Below are positions 33,961 through 45,343 of a DNA stretch of 64,000 nt, piece by piece; the first letter of the stretch is position 1; the number at the start of each line of letters is the position of its first letter. The DNA is from Macrolepiota albuminosa (lineage: Eukaryota; Basidiomycota; Agaricomycetes; Agaricales; Agaricaceae), in contig JAMWFC010000107.1 in the NCBI GenBank assembly GCA_027475525.1, positions 124,001 through 188,000 on the forward strand, in the 5' to 3' direction. The position numbers and the translations under genes are program-made. Below the pieces are notes generated by a model that saw nothing but the letters and a program-made list of their open reading frames with translations, searched no databases and was not told the DNA's origin.

Positions 33961-34670
33961 TCTCTCCTCTGACTATCTTCTGCAGTGTTTTCCCCTCTGT
34001 CAGAGAGACCACTGGACATGGACTTGGAGCATCTGCATAAGTGCCTGGAGCAGGCCAAGAGGGAGAGAAGGGAGCTTGCTAACCAACATCAGGTCATGGG
34101 TGGGCATCTTTAGGAAATCTGGGTGTCTCTGGCATGCAGCAAGGAGGGGGCAAGGCAGGAGGTGGCAGCCCAAAAATGGGTGGAGAAGGACTGGGGGGTG
34201 CTGATTTGGAAGTGGGAGGCAGTGCTGGTGGCCTGGGGGGAGTTGGAGGTGGAGTGGGACACACTGTGAGCATGGCTGGAGCAAGGGACAGTGCATCTGA
34301 AGCAGGCCCCTCTGAGCCCAGAGCTCTTGGAGACTCTGCTGCAGGAGGTTGTGATCACATGCATGGCATCTTTGAGTGAGTACCCCCATCTTCCATGGTT
34401 ATTGAGACTGACAATCCCAGGCTGGCCCAGGAGCATTGACTGCTCCTGGATGGGGCTGCAGCAGTGCTCTTATCACTAAGGAAGGGGCAGCAGCCTGAGC
34501 TGATAACTCTGGAGACAGAGAAGAGGTTGGACTTGTTGGAGAAATTGGTGGCCACATACTGGTGGAGGAATGTCCATGTTTTGGGAATGTGGTTTGAGCA
34601 AGTTTTGGACAAAGGGGAGCAGCTCCTATCCTGGGACCAGCTGGTGGAGGAGGGGCTCCAGGGTTAGCCA
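33961..34670 (+). pseudogene. Gag-like coiled-coil relic
   Basis: The plus strand reads helical, Glu/Arg/Leu-rich pieces: MDLEHLHKCLEQAKRERREL, a stop, WVSLACSKEGARQEVAAQKW, a stop, APLSPELLETLLQEVV, then RLDLLEKLVATYWWRNVH and LLSWDQLVEEGLQG. Both internal stops (TAG at 34111, TGA at 34268) fit C/G transitions. It resembles the long-coiled-coil gag-like frames seen in basidiomycete repeats, but I cannot name the element. Confidence 0.4.
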
Positions 34671-35089
34671 GCAGGACATGGGAAGAGGAGGGCCCAGCAG
34701 CTTCACATTAGTCAAGTATCTTGTTTTTCTTGCTACTAGTGTAGTATAGTAAAAAATGTATATACTTGTCCTCTCAGGACCAGAAACTGAGATATATAGC
34801 ATAAGAGAAATGAACCATAAGCTAAAAGTGTGTCTTGACATGAGATCAGCCCCCAGGAAACTGGTGGATGTGCATGCAGAACACGTAATGAATGTCTCTA
34901 GCACAGATTTCTCTGGGAATTTAGAAATATTAGAAAAAAGTAGAATATGGAAATAAGAAAATAAGAAATATACACAGGAGTTGAATCTCTACTGAGCCCA
35001 GAGGCAGGGATTATGCCCACTACTGCTATTTATGAGTTCTGTGCCCAGAGAAGGCATTTCTTGGATACTGTTGTTTGAAAGCCCAGAGT
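34671..35089. other. No gene recognised
   Basis: AT-rich non-coding sequence between the gag-like relic and the element E chromodomain end; probably the 3' end of element E. Confidence 0.3.
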
Positions 35090-35610
35090 TTGTCAAGGGC
35101 TCCTTTGAGGTTGCGGCATAGTTCTCAAATGTTGTCTTTCAGGCCATATCTCTTCCATTGCACAAGGAAGTAGAGTTGTCCACAGATGGTCTGGGAGTCA
35201 AAGATATCTTTGACCTCATAGTGGTATTTGTTCTCAACCTCAACCAGGGAAGGGGGTTCAGGGCACTGCTTGGAAAAGAGGTCTGGAAGATGTTGCTCCA
35301 GGACACACACATGGAAGACTAGGTGCAGATCTTTGAGCCCCAGAAAAAGTTCAATCTTGTAGGCATGGAATGAGACCTTCTTCAAGATCTTGAATGGGCC
35401 AAGGCACTTGTGATCAAGTTTTGGAGAGGGCCAGCAGGTGCAGAGGTGGCATCAATCTAACCATACCTTTGTCCTGGGAGCTTAGTTAGAAGTGTTCTCT
35501 CATTGTTGGTCAGTGTATTTTACATAGGCCTGGTTTGCAATGTTGATCTCTTTCTAGAGAAACTTGTGAAGGGACCAGAGATTCTGGGTAACTTTGTGGG
35601 TGGCATGTGA
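35090..35610 (-). pseudogene. Gypsy integrase C-terminus with chromodomain (element E)
   Basis: The frame 35385-35125 reads LHLVFHVCVLEQHLPDLF (the HPVFHVS motif of gypsy integrases), then YHYEVKDIFDSQTICGQLYF and LVQWKRYGL, the chromodomain signature (YEVE-I-DSR, LVKWKGY). Upstream pieces (LGPFKILKKVSF) continue in the same frame past stops. It is unrelated at sequence level to element F, so it marks another chromovirus lineage. Confidence 0.75.
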
Positions 35611-36020
35611 TGGGATGTTCCAGAGTAGGGCATGGCGGAGATTTCTGGAGAAACATCCGTTAGAAACAGGTCATGTGACTTCCAACAAGTTTTTCTCCAA
35701 AAAAACGAAAAGTATAAATTGAGAAATAGTAAAAAAAAACACTTATTGTGTTTTTTGTGTGTTTCTTGAGCTATTTTTAAAAATTTTCTTTCTCTATTTC
35801 TCAAGAAATATGTGGGGAACACAAATTGTGTTTCTAGACTGTTTCTTGAAAAATATGGCACATGTATCTTTTGGTTTTTCTAAAGTTATCTTTGTAATTT
35901 TTTTATCAAATGTTTTTCAATAAACTTTCTTTGTGTTGTTTTAGAAAAATAAATTGTAAGAACATGATGTATTTCTAAAAAAAAGACTGATTAGAAATTC
36001 TTTAAATGTTTCTTAAGAAA
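35551..36020. repeat. AT-rich block with TTTCTNNAGAAA palindromes
   Basis: The 12-bp palindrome TTTCTNNAGAAA occurs at 35551-35562, 35642-35653, 35797-35808 and 36009-36020, with half sites and TTTCTTGAAA variants between. The block is 70-75% AT with long A and T runs. Confidence 0.7.
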
Positions 36021-36189
36021 GATCAATTAGAAATACTGTCACGTCAATGAGCGTGGCGCTAATCACATGATGAGCGCATGCTGATCTTCTTCCTCATCGG
36101 TCTGGTACACTCACGTGCAGCTAATGTAGCGATAGGCAACAATATATTGGTTTATGCAGTACAAGAAATGCAATAGTAATGACAAAAAA

Positions 36190-36890
36190 AGGCGCTCACA
36201 TAAAAAAAATTAAACGGCAGGTGAAATCAAGAAAAGCTTTCATTGAAAATGAAAGAACAGCCAACGCAAAAATGATGACGAGGGGAATGATCACATAGGG
36301 ATGGGAAGCAATTACAACAGAAAGAATGGCAATGCAGCTAGTGTAAACAGTGAAGGTCGTAAAGATGGCTGTAACAAGAAAGATAAAGACAAAGCTTGGA
36401 GACAAGAAGTTCAGCATGGTCAATGGGCATAAGATTTTGAGGATATCCGGCACCACAATGTAGGTGACAGCCAATGCCATGGTAATAGACGATGACGCGC
36501 TGCATAACTCGATCATACACGTAGCAAACCCGTTAACAACACATTTTCCTTGAGGTAATGCCATGGTGGCCATCATTAAGCTGCGAAACATCGTTAAAAG
36601 TTCGGTAATAGACTCCTTCAGGCGAGTACTAACGTGCTTGAGGCAATCAACTTTTCAAGGGAGATTGTAAGAACAGCACAAAGAACAGCACAATGACAGC
36701 AACAAACCACAAGCAAGTATTCGACGCAGTGGGCCCGGGACCTATCCATAATCCTAACCCGCTCATCCTCCATTTCTGGTCTTTCCAAGTGAGATGTAAA
36801 GCTCCAGATGTGGAGCAAGGCTGAAACGGGAGAGGTAGTAGGCATGTAAGATGATTGCATGGTGTGAAGGCAGGAAATTAAAGACATGTG
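36190..36890 (-). pseudogene. Multi-pass membrane protein relic, DUF6533-like
   Basis: An upstream piece (36770-36620) has VRIMDRSRAHCVEYLLVV and VLTISLEKLIASS, resembling the helix-3 region (IYALYDRSR) of fungal seven-helix DUF6533 proteins. A downstream piece (36591-36196) has ITMALAVTYIVVP, SFVFIFLVTAIFTTFTVY and VIIPLVIIFALAVLSF. The pieces do not join in frame by obvious introns. Assignment is tentative. Confidence 0.35.
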
Positions 36891-36940
36891 TGTATTAATC
36901 CTTAGTTCTCACGGGGCAGATCGACTCTGACCAGCCCTTG

Positions 36941-37170
36941 CCCTCCCTCATCCGATCCTCAGCTGCCCCAGGGCTCCTCAGAAAGGACCAAATGCCCTCT
37001 CTCACCCTCCATGATGACGAACGGAGCGTCGAAAACGTTTCGCACGGCTGCGATTGGCCATTACAACGTCCACATCCTCCCCCCCATCACCCCCTCCCTC
37101 ATCCGATCATCAGCTGCCCCAGGGCTCCTCAGAAAGGACCAAATGCCCTCTCTCACCCTCCATGGTGGCA
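36941..37170. repeat. 151-bp-period tandem duplication
   Basis: CCCTCCCTCATCCGATC and the following roughly 70 bp (ending CTCTCACCCTCCATG) occur at 36941 and again at 37092 with two or three mismatches. Confidence 0.75.
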
Positions 37171-37739
37171 AACAGAATGTGCAGACGTGCAGGGAAGACA
37201 ACTAGAACATGTGATATCACAGTCTGGAGAACCACTGGGAGGCAGGGAGGGCTGAGTTCTTAGCGTAAGTGTATAGTCATCTAGTAGAGAGACTGATGCC
37301 GTCAAAGAGGTAGTGGAGGAAGCTGAAGAAGGCTCCATCTCTGTCTCTGTCTCAATGTGCACAGAGCACGTTGTATCAGTGTCAGTCTTGGTTCCTTTGT
37401 CTTCCAGGTACTGCACAATCGGCTCATGCGCCCAGACAGTCGATCTCTGCCTGTCCTCCGTCTGACTCTGCAAACTTTCATTTTTGGAAGGAGAGTGATG
37501 ATGAATGTACATTGGGATGCGTGGTGGGGGCTGGAGATTCAGGAGAGCGACAAAACGCCCTCTAACTGCAGAGCCAAACATTGCAACCTTGAAGTATATA
37601 CATTCTTCCATTGCATACCAAAAATACAAATTCAAAAGACTATGTACAAAAAGATCAAAACGGTATCATCTGTGGACTTTTAGTAAACAAAGCGGACACT
37701 TTCGTGGAGTAATTATAATTAGTACGCATGTTAGTTGAC
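37171..37739. other. No recognised gene left of LTR F
   Basis: A minus-strand frame (37635-37153) is Ser/Thr-rich (EMEPSSASSTTSLTASVSLL) and may be an exon of a decayed gene, but no motif supports it. It does not continue the coiled-coil gene found on the other side of element F. Confidence 0.3.
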
Positions 37740-37912
37740 TGTAACCGGAGTTACGGGTTAGAACTATCTTGTGTGTATCACACAAGTGCTAAATCAGACC
37801 GCAGTATCGGATTGACTAGTACTTAGAGTGAAAACAAGATGTTGTCTTATGTAATACTCTACTAATTGATTATAGCGTCGTTGACGCTAAGAACACAGAT
37901 GGCTCCATTACA
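37740..37912 (-). repeat. 3' LTR of element F
   Basis: 173 bp. On the minus strand it begins TGTAATGGAGCC and ends CCGGTTACA, with terminal inverted repeat TGTAA(C/T)...GTTACA. It holds two perfect inverted repeats, 37768-37786 (8-bp stem) and 37873-37889 (7-bp stem). Confidence 0.9.
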
Positions 37913-37925
37913 TACCCCCCAATGA
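37913..37925 (-). promoter_or_regulatory. Polypurine tract of element F
   Basis: The minus strand reads TCATTGGGGGGTA directly before the LTR TG. This is the expected position and composition for plus-strand DNA priming. Confidence 0.7.
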
Positions 37926-38272
37926 GACCGAATACTTGGTCTTTTAGAAAGAGAGGTAGAGCGAGATGAAAGATGCACGGTAGTGCAAACAACGGATGAA
38001 TACACGCGTATGGCGTGGCTGTAAGGCATTAGCACTCATGCACAATGGAGATGTGTTGTCTGGACACAATAAGACGCAGTCCTTATCAGACAAGGGCACA
38101 GGTTGCGCCAGCAGTAGATAAAAAATGGTATGTATAAACAAAATATAAAAAACAAAAAGGATGACCCCTCCTCTGGATCCGCTGTATCTACACACGACTC
38201 TAGAGTGCGTATCAGCTGAAATGGTTCGAGTAAAATACTCGGAGGTACATACACAATAAAGTATACAAGGGT
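37926..38272 (-). other. 3' untranslated spacer of element F
   Basis: Non-coding sequence between the accessory frame and the polypurine tract. No gene is visible. Confidence 0.5.
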
Positions 38273-41151
38273 CTATGACCCAGATGACGATGCTCCCGCA
38301 ACAGCGCCCGTCTCAGTCACCATTGCCTCCTCCTCCAGTGCAACGTTAATCGCGGGAGGGGGAGGCGCGGATTCTGTCCTTGGTGGGGTTATAGGCCCCT
38401 TGACTGCAGGTGTGTCTACCACCATAGGCTCTGTTAGTGCAACGTTAATCGCTGAAGCGGTGGTGGTAAGCGTACCCTGCTCTGCCGTGCGTGACAGGAG
38501 ATTGACCCGGCCTGGGTCCATGTCCGCTGTTGGCAGGTCATGCGCTGCCGAGCATTTTAGGAGGTTGACCTGATTTGGGTCCATGCCAATCAAGTAATAG
38601 AGGCCGTTGGCCTCAGGGCTTTCCGGGAGCTTGCTCTCCTCGTGGTGCTTGAACATCAGACGATAGTGATCGTCTTCAGTCATCTCCCGCCATCCATCCC
38701 ATTGCGGGATTGTGGCAGGGGTGCCATACTTGGAGAGGCGCTCCATGCGCTCGTCATCGACCTGCTTGAAGATGTCCATAGACATCGTGGGGGAATGGAA
38801 CTGCTGTTCCAGGAAGACTATGCCATATGTGTACGCGTGGTCCACCCATTCCAGCGGGATCCGGTTGTGTAGAAGGACGCGTAATGCATCGTCGTTGGAG
38901 AAGTTCCGTGCATGGTTGTCGGGCACGTGAACTTGGTGAATTTCGAGCTGCGGCCCACATTGGGGCTCAAATGGCTGCTCGGGGAACATGGCATCATACG
39001 AGGCAATCGCCTCTCGATAAAGCCCTGGATGGGCCACGACAAGGGTCATGCACCGCACAATCACCGGCTTGGCTGTGCTGTTAGCGCACAATGCTCGACA
39101 CAAGGCAAACCCAAAGAGGGTCCGCCAGTGCATGCGATAGGCATGATCCACGGCGATACCTTGATAGGTATTTTCCAACCCGGGTCAGCCAAAGACTAGC
39201 GCGTACTGCGCCAGTTGGTCAAGATCAAACGGTGTGGCTGGATCCTGAGCGCGCATTATGTGCAACGCCGTGGTGCCATCGTCTTTTGTGCGCAAGAAGC
39301 ACCCCGGAATGTGTCGTCGCTTGACAAAAGCGATGTCGTTAGGGCCCTGCATCAGGTTGACGAGTTCTTGGTACTTAGGCTCCTTCATCAGGAGCTGCAT
39401 GGTTCAATTATGCAGAGCCTCAACTGTCCGCTGCACGAACATCTGGAGCTCTGTGATCAACATATACGCGACGATTCTGTTGCGACATGGGACGTGCACA
39501 TTGGCGTAGTACTTATAGAGCCGGTCCAGCTCTAATGGAGTGCGGGGAAGGCTGCGTGGGGCGTGCTTATATACAATCGTGCCTGGGATGTAGGCAGGAT
39601 GGCCAGAGGAGTACTCATATGACGCCGCTCTATTGGCGTCAGCTCCCATCAGTACCGTATTCGTGGCATACGAATAATAGGTGCAATGGCTGAGTGCTCC
39701 TCTAAAGCACGAGTTCATTCGCTTGATATCGAGCGGACCCCACACCTTCACCCCCAAGCCATCGGGGATCCTCCCTGAGAATTCATCCTCGGCCCTATAC
39801 TTCTGGGCCTTTAGTTCCTTGGCACAAATTGCCTTTTTCCTTGCAAGGCGCTTATTGCGCGATACTCGTTGGAATCGGTCCATGGCCGATTCCCCCTCCT
39901 CCCCGTCCTCCTCCTGCTCCGAACTTGACTCTCCATAGTCGTTCTCGTCGGACAGGGATGGTACTGGTTTTTTGCCTTTATCAGGCCTAGTCTTCTCTCT
40001 CGAGGTCGCCACCAGACCATCATACTGCTCCAGCATACGGGGGTCTGGGGTCAAGACGACCACGGGATACTTTTCTGGTGGGGCCGGTACAAACACTGGC
40101 AGCATGAACAACATCTGGACTTCTCCCGCTTGTGCGGGAATGCCAGCAGGAAAGAGTATAACCTCCAATTTAGAGGCATCAAGAGGCGGCTTGCAGCCGC
40201 AGCGCTGACGAGACGGCCCTGACTTGGTCAGGGCGGGCGATTCTGATTGTGGCTGAGCCACCGGAGGGGCAGGCGCATTTTGTGCCATAGTATTCCCTCC
40301 AGGCCCAGCGCAAGGAGTGACAATAATGGGCGCTCTTGGCGCCACAGTGACGGGTTTGGGCCCCCTAGGTGGGGCCCGAGATGATGCGGGTTCCCGCTGA
40401 CCCAAGGACAGACCTGCCAAGGGTTCACTGATGGCAGCCAGCGACTCTGAAGAGGCCTGCAGGCCCGACTCGGGTAACCGCGATGACGAAGCCACGGGCT
40501 GAGCAGGCTGCTCATGGCGCACAAATTGTGCTTCTGACGGCATCCTTGCCTGTGGAGGGGCGATTTTGCGCTTAGACGCACGTTTGATCTGCTCCAGCGC
40601 TGCCTCTTCATCAGCTCAATCTGGTCGAGCAGCCCCTCCATCACCATTACGGCCAAGCTGTCCTGCAGAAAGGACGCAGTTGCAGGGACTGGCTGTCCCG
40701 CTGCTTCCAGTCTGCCCAACAGCACGTCTGACCCAGCTACACTCTGCACTTGTGGCGCAGGCTCCCCATATGACTCTTCTATGGGCCGGTGTGCCCATGG
40801 TACTGACGGCGGCCCCATCACCACACCTGCATATGTCGGATACAACGCAGTTGGACGTGACAACGGTTCCTGATAGTAGCGCTCGTGGCGTGTGCTGTCC
40901 TCCGGGCACCCATAGCACCCTTCGTCATCGACCTCCATCTCTTGCGAGTGGAGGGGTGTCTGATACGGAAGCGGCTCATCACGGCCTAGATAGGCCACCG
41001 CTGACTGAAACTGGCTTGCGGCCAGATATGGCGGCTGCCTCAGGTACTGAGTTGACATTTGTATATTCGGGGGTCTCCCCCCTCCACTAGAGCCTTGCCA
41101 GCTCTGATCACTATTTTGCGGCCCCCAATAGGCCATTTTCGCTAGACACAT
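38273..41151 (-). pseudogene. Accessory ORF (ORF3) of gypsy element F, function unknown
   Basis: A third coding region in sense with pol, downstream of integrase and inside the LTRs, roughly 955 codons. The N-terminus (start probably MAYWGPQNSD near 41136) is Pro/Gln/Tyr-rich and disordered. A one-base frame change near 40600 leads to a basic patch KRASKRK, a Pro/Ser-rich stretch, an acidic cluster SSSEQEEDGEEGES (about 39910) and a second basic, helical patch NKRLARKKAICAKELKAQK. The C-terminal half is folded-looking: GRIPDGLGVKVWGPLDIKRM, QGPNDIAFVKRRHIPGCFLR, HAYRMHWRTLFGFALCRAL, RIPLEWVDHAYTYGIVFLEQ. TGA codons at 39404-39406 and 39185-39187 break one otherwise continuous frame. No signal peptide or membrane helix, so it is not envelope-like. 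I recognise no domain. Confidence 0.7.
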
Positions 41152-41363
41152 AGACTACATGTATTGAGACTTGAGAAAAGAAAGAAAAAACAATCTCCCA
41201 ACTCCACTAGTGGTGTAAACAACCACAAATACATGCCACCCGGCCTCTCACCAGCAATCATAGTCGCATAAATGGTCACAAACAGCAGCCACAATTAGTA
41301 GCCACCCGGTTATTCACCGGCTATCAAAGTGGACTTCGTCCACATTCCACCACCCCACGCACA
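41152..41363 (-). other. Spacer between pol and ORF3 of element F
   Basis: About 210 bp without coding potential. It contains two related segments, ACCCGG(C/T)...TCACC(A/G)GC, at 41238-41255 and 41307-41323. It could hold an internal promoter or splice acceptor for ORF3, but no signal is distinctive. Confidence 0.35.
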
Positions 41364-42974
41364 TTATGCGCGTTTTGCTAGCTGTTGAGGGTGTTTCACG
41401 CCCTGCAACTCTAGGTACCTGTCCATTGCTGCAAGGTCTTTGCAGTTCACTAGCGGTTCCCAGGTAGTATCACCTAGGCTCCACCTCACCTCGAATTCGA
41501 GGCTTCCCTTCATCCACCGATGACCTATGAGGTCATCTACAAACCACTCCTGGTCATTGCCAGTTCCAAAGTCATATGGCTCTGGAGTTGCGCGATTAGG
41601 AAATAGCACATCACTACTGGCCATATACGGTTGCAATAGCAACACGTGAAACTTGGGCACTATCCTGCGCGCTTGCAGCGCCTGGGGTAGTTCCAGCACG
41701 TAGTTAGACGTGCTCGGCTCCACCTCAAGGACCTTATATGGTCCAATCCATTTCGGACACAGCTTGCTCGCCCTGCCTTTTGGCAGGTTCAAGTTCTTCG
41801 TCGAAAGGTACACTAGGCTCCCTTTCTTGATGTCCGGCTCATCACGTCTGCGATTATTCGCATGTTTGGTTTGCCATACACGCGATTCTATAATCGCGTC
41901 ATGGGCATCTGCCAGATTCCTTAGTGTGTTGCGCGCAAACTGCTTGACTCCCACATGAATAACTTCGTCCGTACGAAGTTCACGAATCATGGATGGCATG
42001 TAGCCATTGTTGAGTTCAAAGGGTGAGTACCCTGTGGTTTCCGATATACTCGCGTTTATCGCGAATTCCACGAGTGGACATCTATCCACCCAGTCCTTCT
42101 GATCAGGACATACGAATGCTCACAGTATTTGCGCGATATTTCTATTTGCACGTTCAGTTTGACCATCCGTTTGCGGATGAAACGATGTCGACATGAGCAA
42201 CTTTGCTCCTAGCAGCTTGTGCAACTCCTTCCACCATTTGGAAGTGAACTTAGCATCTCGATCGCTTACGATCGAGCTTGGCAATCCATGAAGGTGCACT
42301 ATCTCCTTGAGATAGATCCATGACAAGTCCGATGCTGTCATGGTGGTTCTCACCGGAATAAGATGGACCATACTGGTCATTCTGCAGATCACTACCCAGA
42401 GGTAGTTAAAACCCTTCGACTCAGGGAACGGACCTATAAAGTCCATCCTGATTGAATCCCAGGGTTTGACTGGTATGGGTAGCGAATAAAGCTTTCCCGG
42501 TGGCTTCAAAGTCGATACTTTCGACTGTTGACATAGCTCGCATGTTGAGCAAAATTGGCTCGTCTCTTTGGCCATTTGCGGCCACCAGTACCAGCGTCGC
42601 ACATAGTCCAGCGTTTTCTGAGTTCCAAAGTGGCCCACTACTCTATGGGCCTGGTCCAGGATAGTCGTAATCAACGACCTCTCCCGGGGAATGCAGATGA
42701 CTTTGGACCCCGTGGGTCTGGTAAGGTAGACAAGCTGCTGCTCCGTCCTGAAGCACGGATGCGCTTGGATATTGTTCAGAATCTCTACGAAGAGATTATC
42801 ATCCTTGTATCCTTGCTGGATACGTGTGCGGAATTGCGCATTGCCTAAGTCAGCCGGTGCAGGCGTATGGTCCTGTGACTCCAGCGCTTGCTGGAGCGTC
42901 ATATCAGTACCTCTCATAGGCACCTCTTGCCTTGTCTCTTCACTTGGCTGAGGGACCTCATGATCCACTAGCAC
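41364..42974 (-). pseudogene. Integrase with chromodomain, element F
   Basis: The HHCC zinc domain is visible in HRVVGHFGTQKTLDYVRRWY and FCSTCELCQQSK. The DDE core has D in IRMDFIGPFPESKGF, D in SIVSDRDAKFTSKWW and E in TDGQTERANRNIAQIL. After a TGA at 42120-42122 the same frame goes on to PLVEFAINASISETTGYSPF, the C-terminal FHVLLLQPY segment and a chromodomain (EWFVDDLIGHRWMKGSLEFE; WEPLVNC). Integrase inserts the cDNA; the chromodomain is known to steer chromoviruses to marked chromatin. Confidence 0.88.
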
Positions 42975-43013
42975 CTGGGCTTCGATATCGCGAGTCTCTT
43001 GCTGTTTGTGCAG

Positions 43014-43543
43014 TCACCTACTGCGACGTTTTTCCTGCGCTCGCATGGCGTGTACCTCGACCCTATGTTCCCTGATTTCATGGAATCGATGCAGAGGCAA
43101 ATCCTCGCCCTCTGGGTCAATACGTTTGTCCGCCTGGACATAGTCATGCGTGTCATAGACGTCATCTCGAGTATCACTCTCGAAATATCGAGACAGGCAA
43201 TCCGCCACTTTGTTCAATTCACCTTTTACATAGGTGATGTCGAACGAGTATCACTCTCGAAATATCGAGACAGGCAATCCGCCACTTTGTTCAATTCACC
43301 TTTTACATAGGTGATGTCGAACTGGTACCACGACATGTAGTCAATCCAGCAATGTTGTCGCGGAGACAGGTGCACCTGAGTCTTGAAGAACTCTAGTGCT
43401 TTGTGATCCGTGATAATATGGATCTTATATCCCATCAGTTTATCCTCCCACTTTAGGAGGGCTTCCAGGATTGCAAGTGTTTCTAACTCGTGCACAGCAT
43501 AATTCTGCTGAGCAGGAGTGAATTTACGGGACATAAATCCCAC
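43014..43543 (-). pseudogene. RNase H domain and spacer, element F
   Basis: SRKFTPAQQNYAVHELETLA, then IHIITDHKALEFFKTQVHLS and FDITYVKGELNKVADCLSR, the C-terminal RNase H of gypsy RT. A 77-bp duplication (43168-43321) splits the end of the domain. A TGA at 43014-43016 ends the following spacer where arginine is expected. Confidence 0.85.
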
Positions 43544-43546
43544 TGG

Positions 43547-44413
43547 TCAGCAAGTCTGCCATGTTTTACCCTGGCCAAACATGGCCCCAACCCCAGTCTT
43601 CGACGCATTGCAAATAAGCCAGATGGGCTCGTCGATGCGTGGGTCAATTGGCCAGATGACTGGCGTTTTCGCACATATGCGCTTAATCATCTCAAAACAC
43701 CGCTGATGCAGTGGTCTCCAATGAAACGGTGACCCATTCTGGGTCATGGCCATAAGTGGCCCAGTGTATGCAGTGATGTCTGGCAAGAAATTGCCAATAT
43801 AGTTCACCAGTCCGACAAATCGTTGGATATCATTATATGTGCGTGGAGTACGCCACTCTTGGATTCGGTCGAGCTTATCCGTATCCGGATGAATGCCCTT
43901 CTCGTCAATGACGTGACCGAGACAATCTATACTCGTTGCATACAACTCGCACTTCTTCCATTTGAGATAGAGGCTGGCCTTCCGTAGTCGTTCAAATACG
44001 ACTCGTAGGTGCTGCTCATGCTCCTCAATGGAGTCAGAAAATATGAATATATCGTCTAAATAGACATGCATAAACTTCCCGATTACATCTCGGAAGATTG
44101 AGGTCATTAACCTCTGAAATGTCGCCGGTGCATTACAATCACCAATCTGCATGATGTTACTCATGAACGTCCCCATCAGGGACGAGAACAGTGTCTTTGG
44201 TATATCCTCTTTGCGGATGCGAACCTGTTCGTATGTGTCTGTGAGGTCGATTTTCGACCGATACTTCGCTGTCGCGACATCTTCTCGTATCACTTCCTGA
44301 TCTGGAAGAGGTGTCACATCCTTGACTGTATTATCATTGCGCTGTCGCGCATCCAATGCAGTCCTTAATGTTCCATCCTTCTTGGGAATACAAAGTAATG
44401 GTGCAGCTTGCAC
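43547..44413 (-). pseudogene. Reverse transcriptase, element F
   Basis: Palm motifs in order: LLCIPKKDGTLRTALDARQR, YRSKIDLTDTYEQVRI (first catalytic Asp), CNAPATFQRLM, then MHVYLDDIFIFSDS with the YLDD site, LYLKWKKCELYATSIDCLGH and the thumb FVGLVNYIGNFLPDITAYTG. Intact apart from flanking TGA codons at 43547-43549 and 44420-44422, each at an apparent arginine position. Confidence 0.9.
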
Positions 44414-44419
44414 CGCTGG

Positions 44420-45310
44420 TCATGGTTCCCACCACTTTGCGTTTATGTATCTATTCGTCTTTTCACGAAGTTGATCCTGAAGTGCTCGCAGGCAGCGAGG
44501 CAAATGATACTTGTACTGCTTGTTATCGTCAATGAGGTTGATCTCATGATTAACCTCCCGCCACGGAGGAAGCTCTTCCTTCGTTCCATTGACGATATTA
44601 GCAAACTCCAATTGCCATTGCTGGCGCAATCGAGGAATATCCTCCTCTGTAAGGCTCAAAGCCTTACCTTTTCCTTTGGCTACGCGTGCTATACGTGGTT
44701 GAACCTTTGGTTCAAATCGCTCCTGTAAGGCACGTATGTGCTCCTTTGTGAGATCTCCCGGATTCAATCTTACAACCGGTTGCTTCCTCGTCGTACTTGC
44801 CAACGACTGCACACTTCTCGCTTTCAGCGACAATCCGTCAAATACGATATCCGATGTTTTGGAAATCTCGTCCTCTCGTGCGTGACGGTACACTTCTCCC
44901 GTCTGGGTCGCTTGCCCACTTCCCATAGCCTGCGTCACCATTGACGCTACCAACTCGTTCCACTCCCGTGGCATTCGTGGGTCATACGCCCATTGCACTC
45001 CTGGCTGAGGCACTGGTCGATCCATTAGCGACCTAGTGCTACCCACAGTTCCCATCGTACTGTATACCTTGTCCTTGACGAGATCCTCAACCTTCACTCG
45101 AGAGCTAGTCAGCTGGCATTCCAGCGACTCCACCACGCGTCTACCACGCTTATTCTTGCACTGTACAGCCTGTTTAGGCTTTCCATTGGTACACCCAATC
45201 ACATCCGGGTGCTTCCCCTTCTTCAGAGTTCCTTGAAACTCTTCCTCAGACATCAGTATAGCCAGCGAATCTGCCGGCAGGCTTTTTGGTGGGGCCTGTT
45301 CGTCCTCCAC
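44420..45310 (-). pseudogene. pol linker, element F
   Basis: About 297 codons between protease and RT: ECQLTSSRVKVEDLVKDKVY, WNELVASMVTQAMGSG and PPWREVNHEINLIDDNKQYK. Shared with elements A and B. No catalytic motif. Confidence 0.75.
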
Positions 45311-45343
45311 CTCCTGTATAGTCGCTCTCCTGCGACCATCTAG

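Noticed and set aside
38273..41151. The accessory frame as an envelope gene
   Set aside because: No signal peptide, membrane helix or glycoprotein-like Cys pattern is visible; the sequence is basic, acidic and Pro-rich instead.
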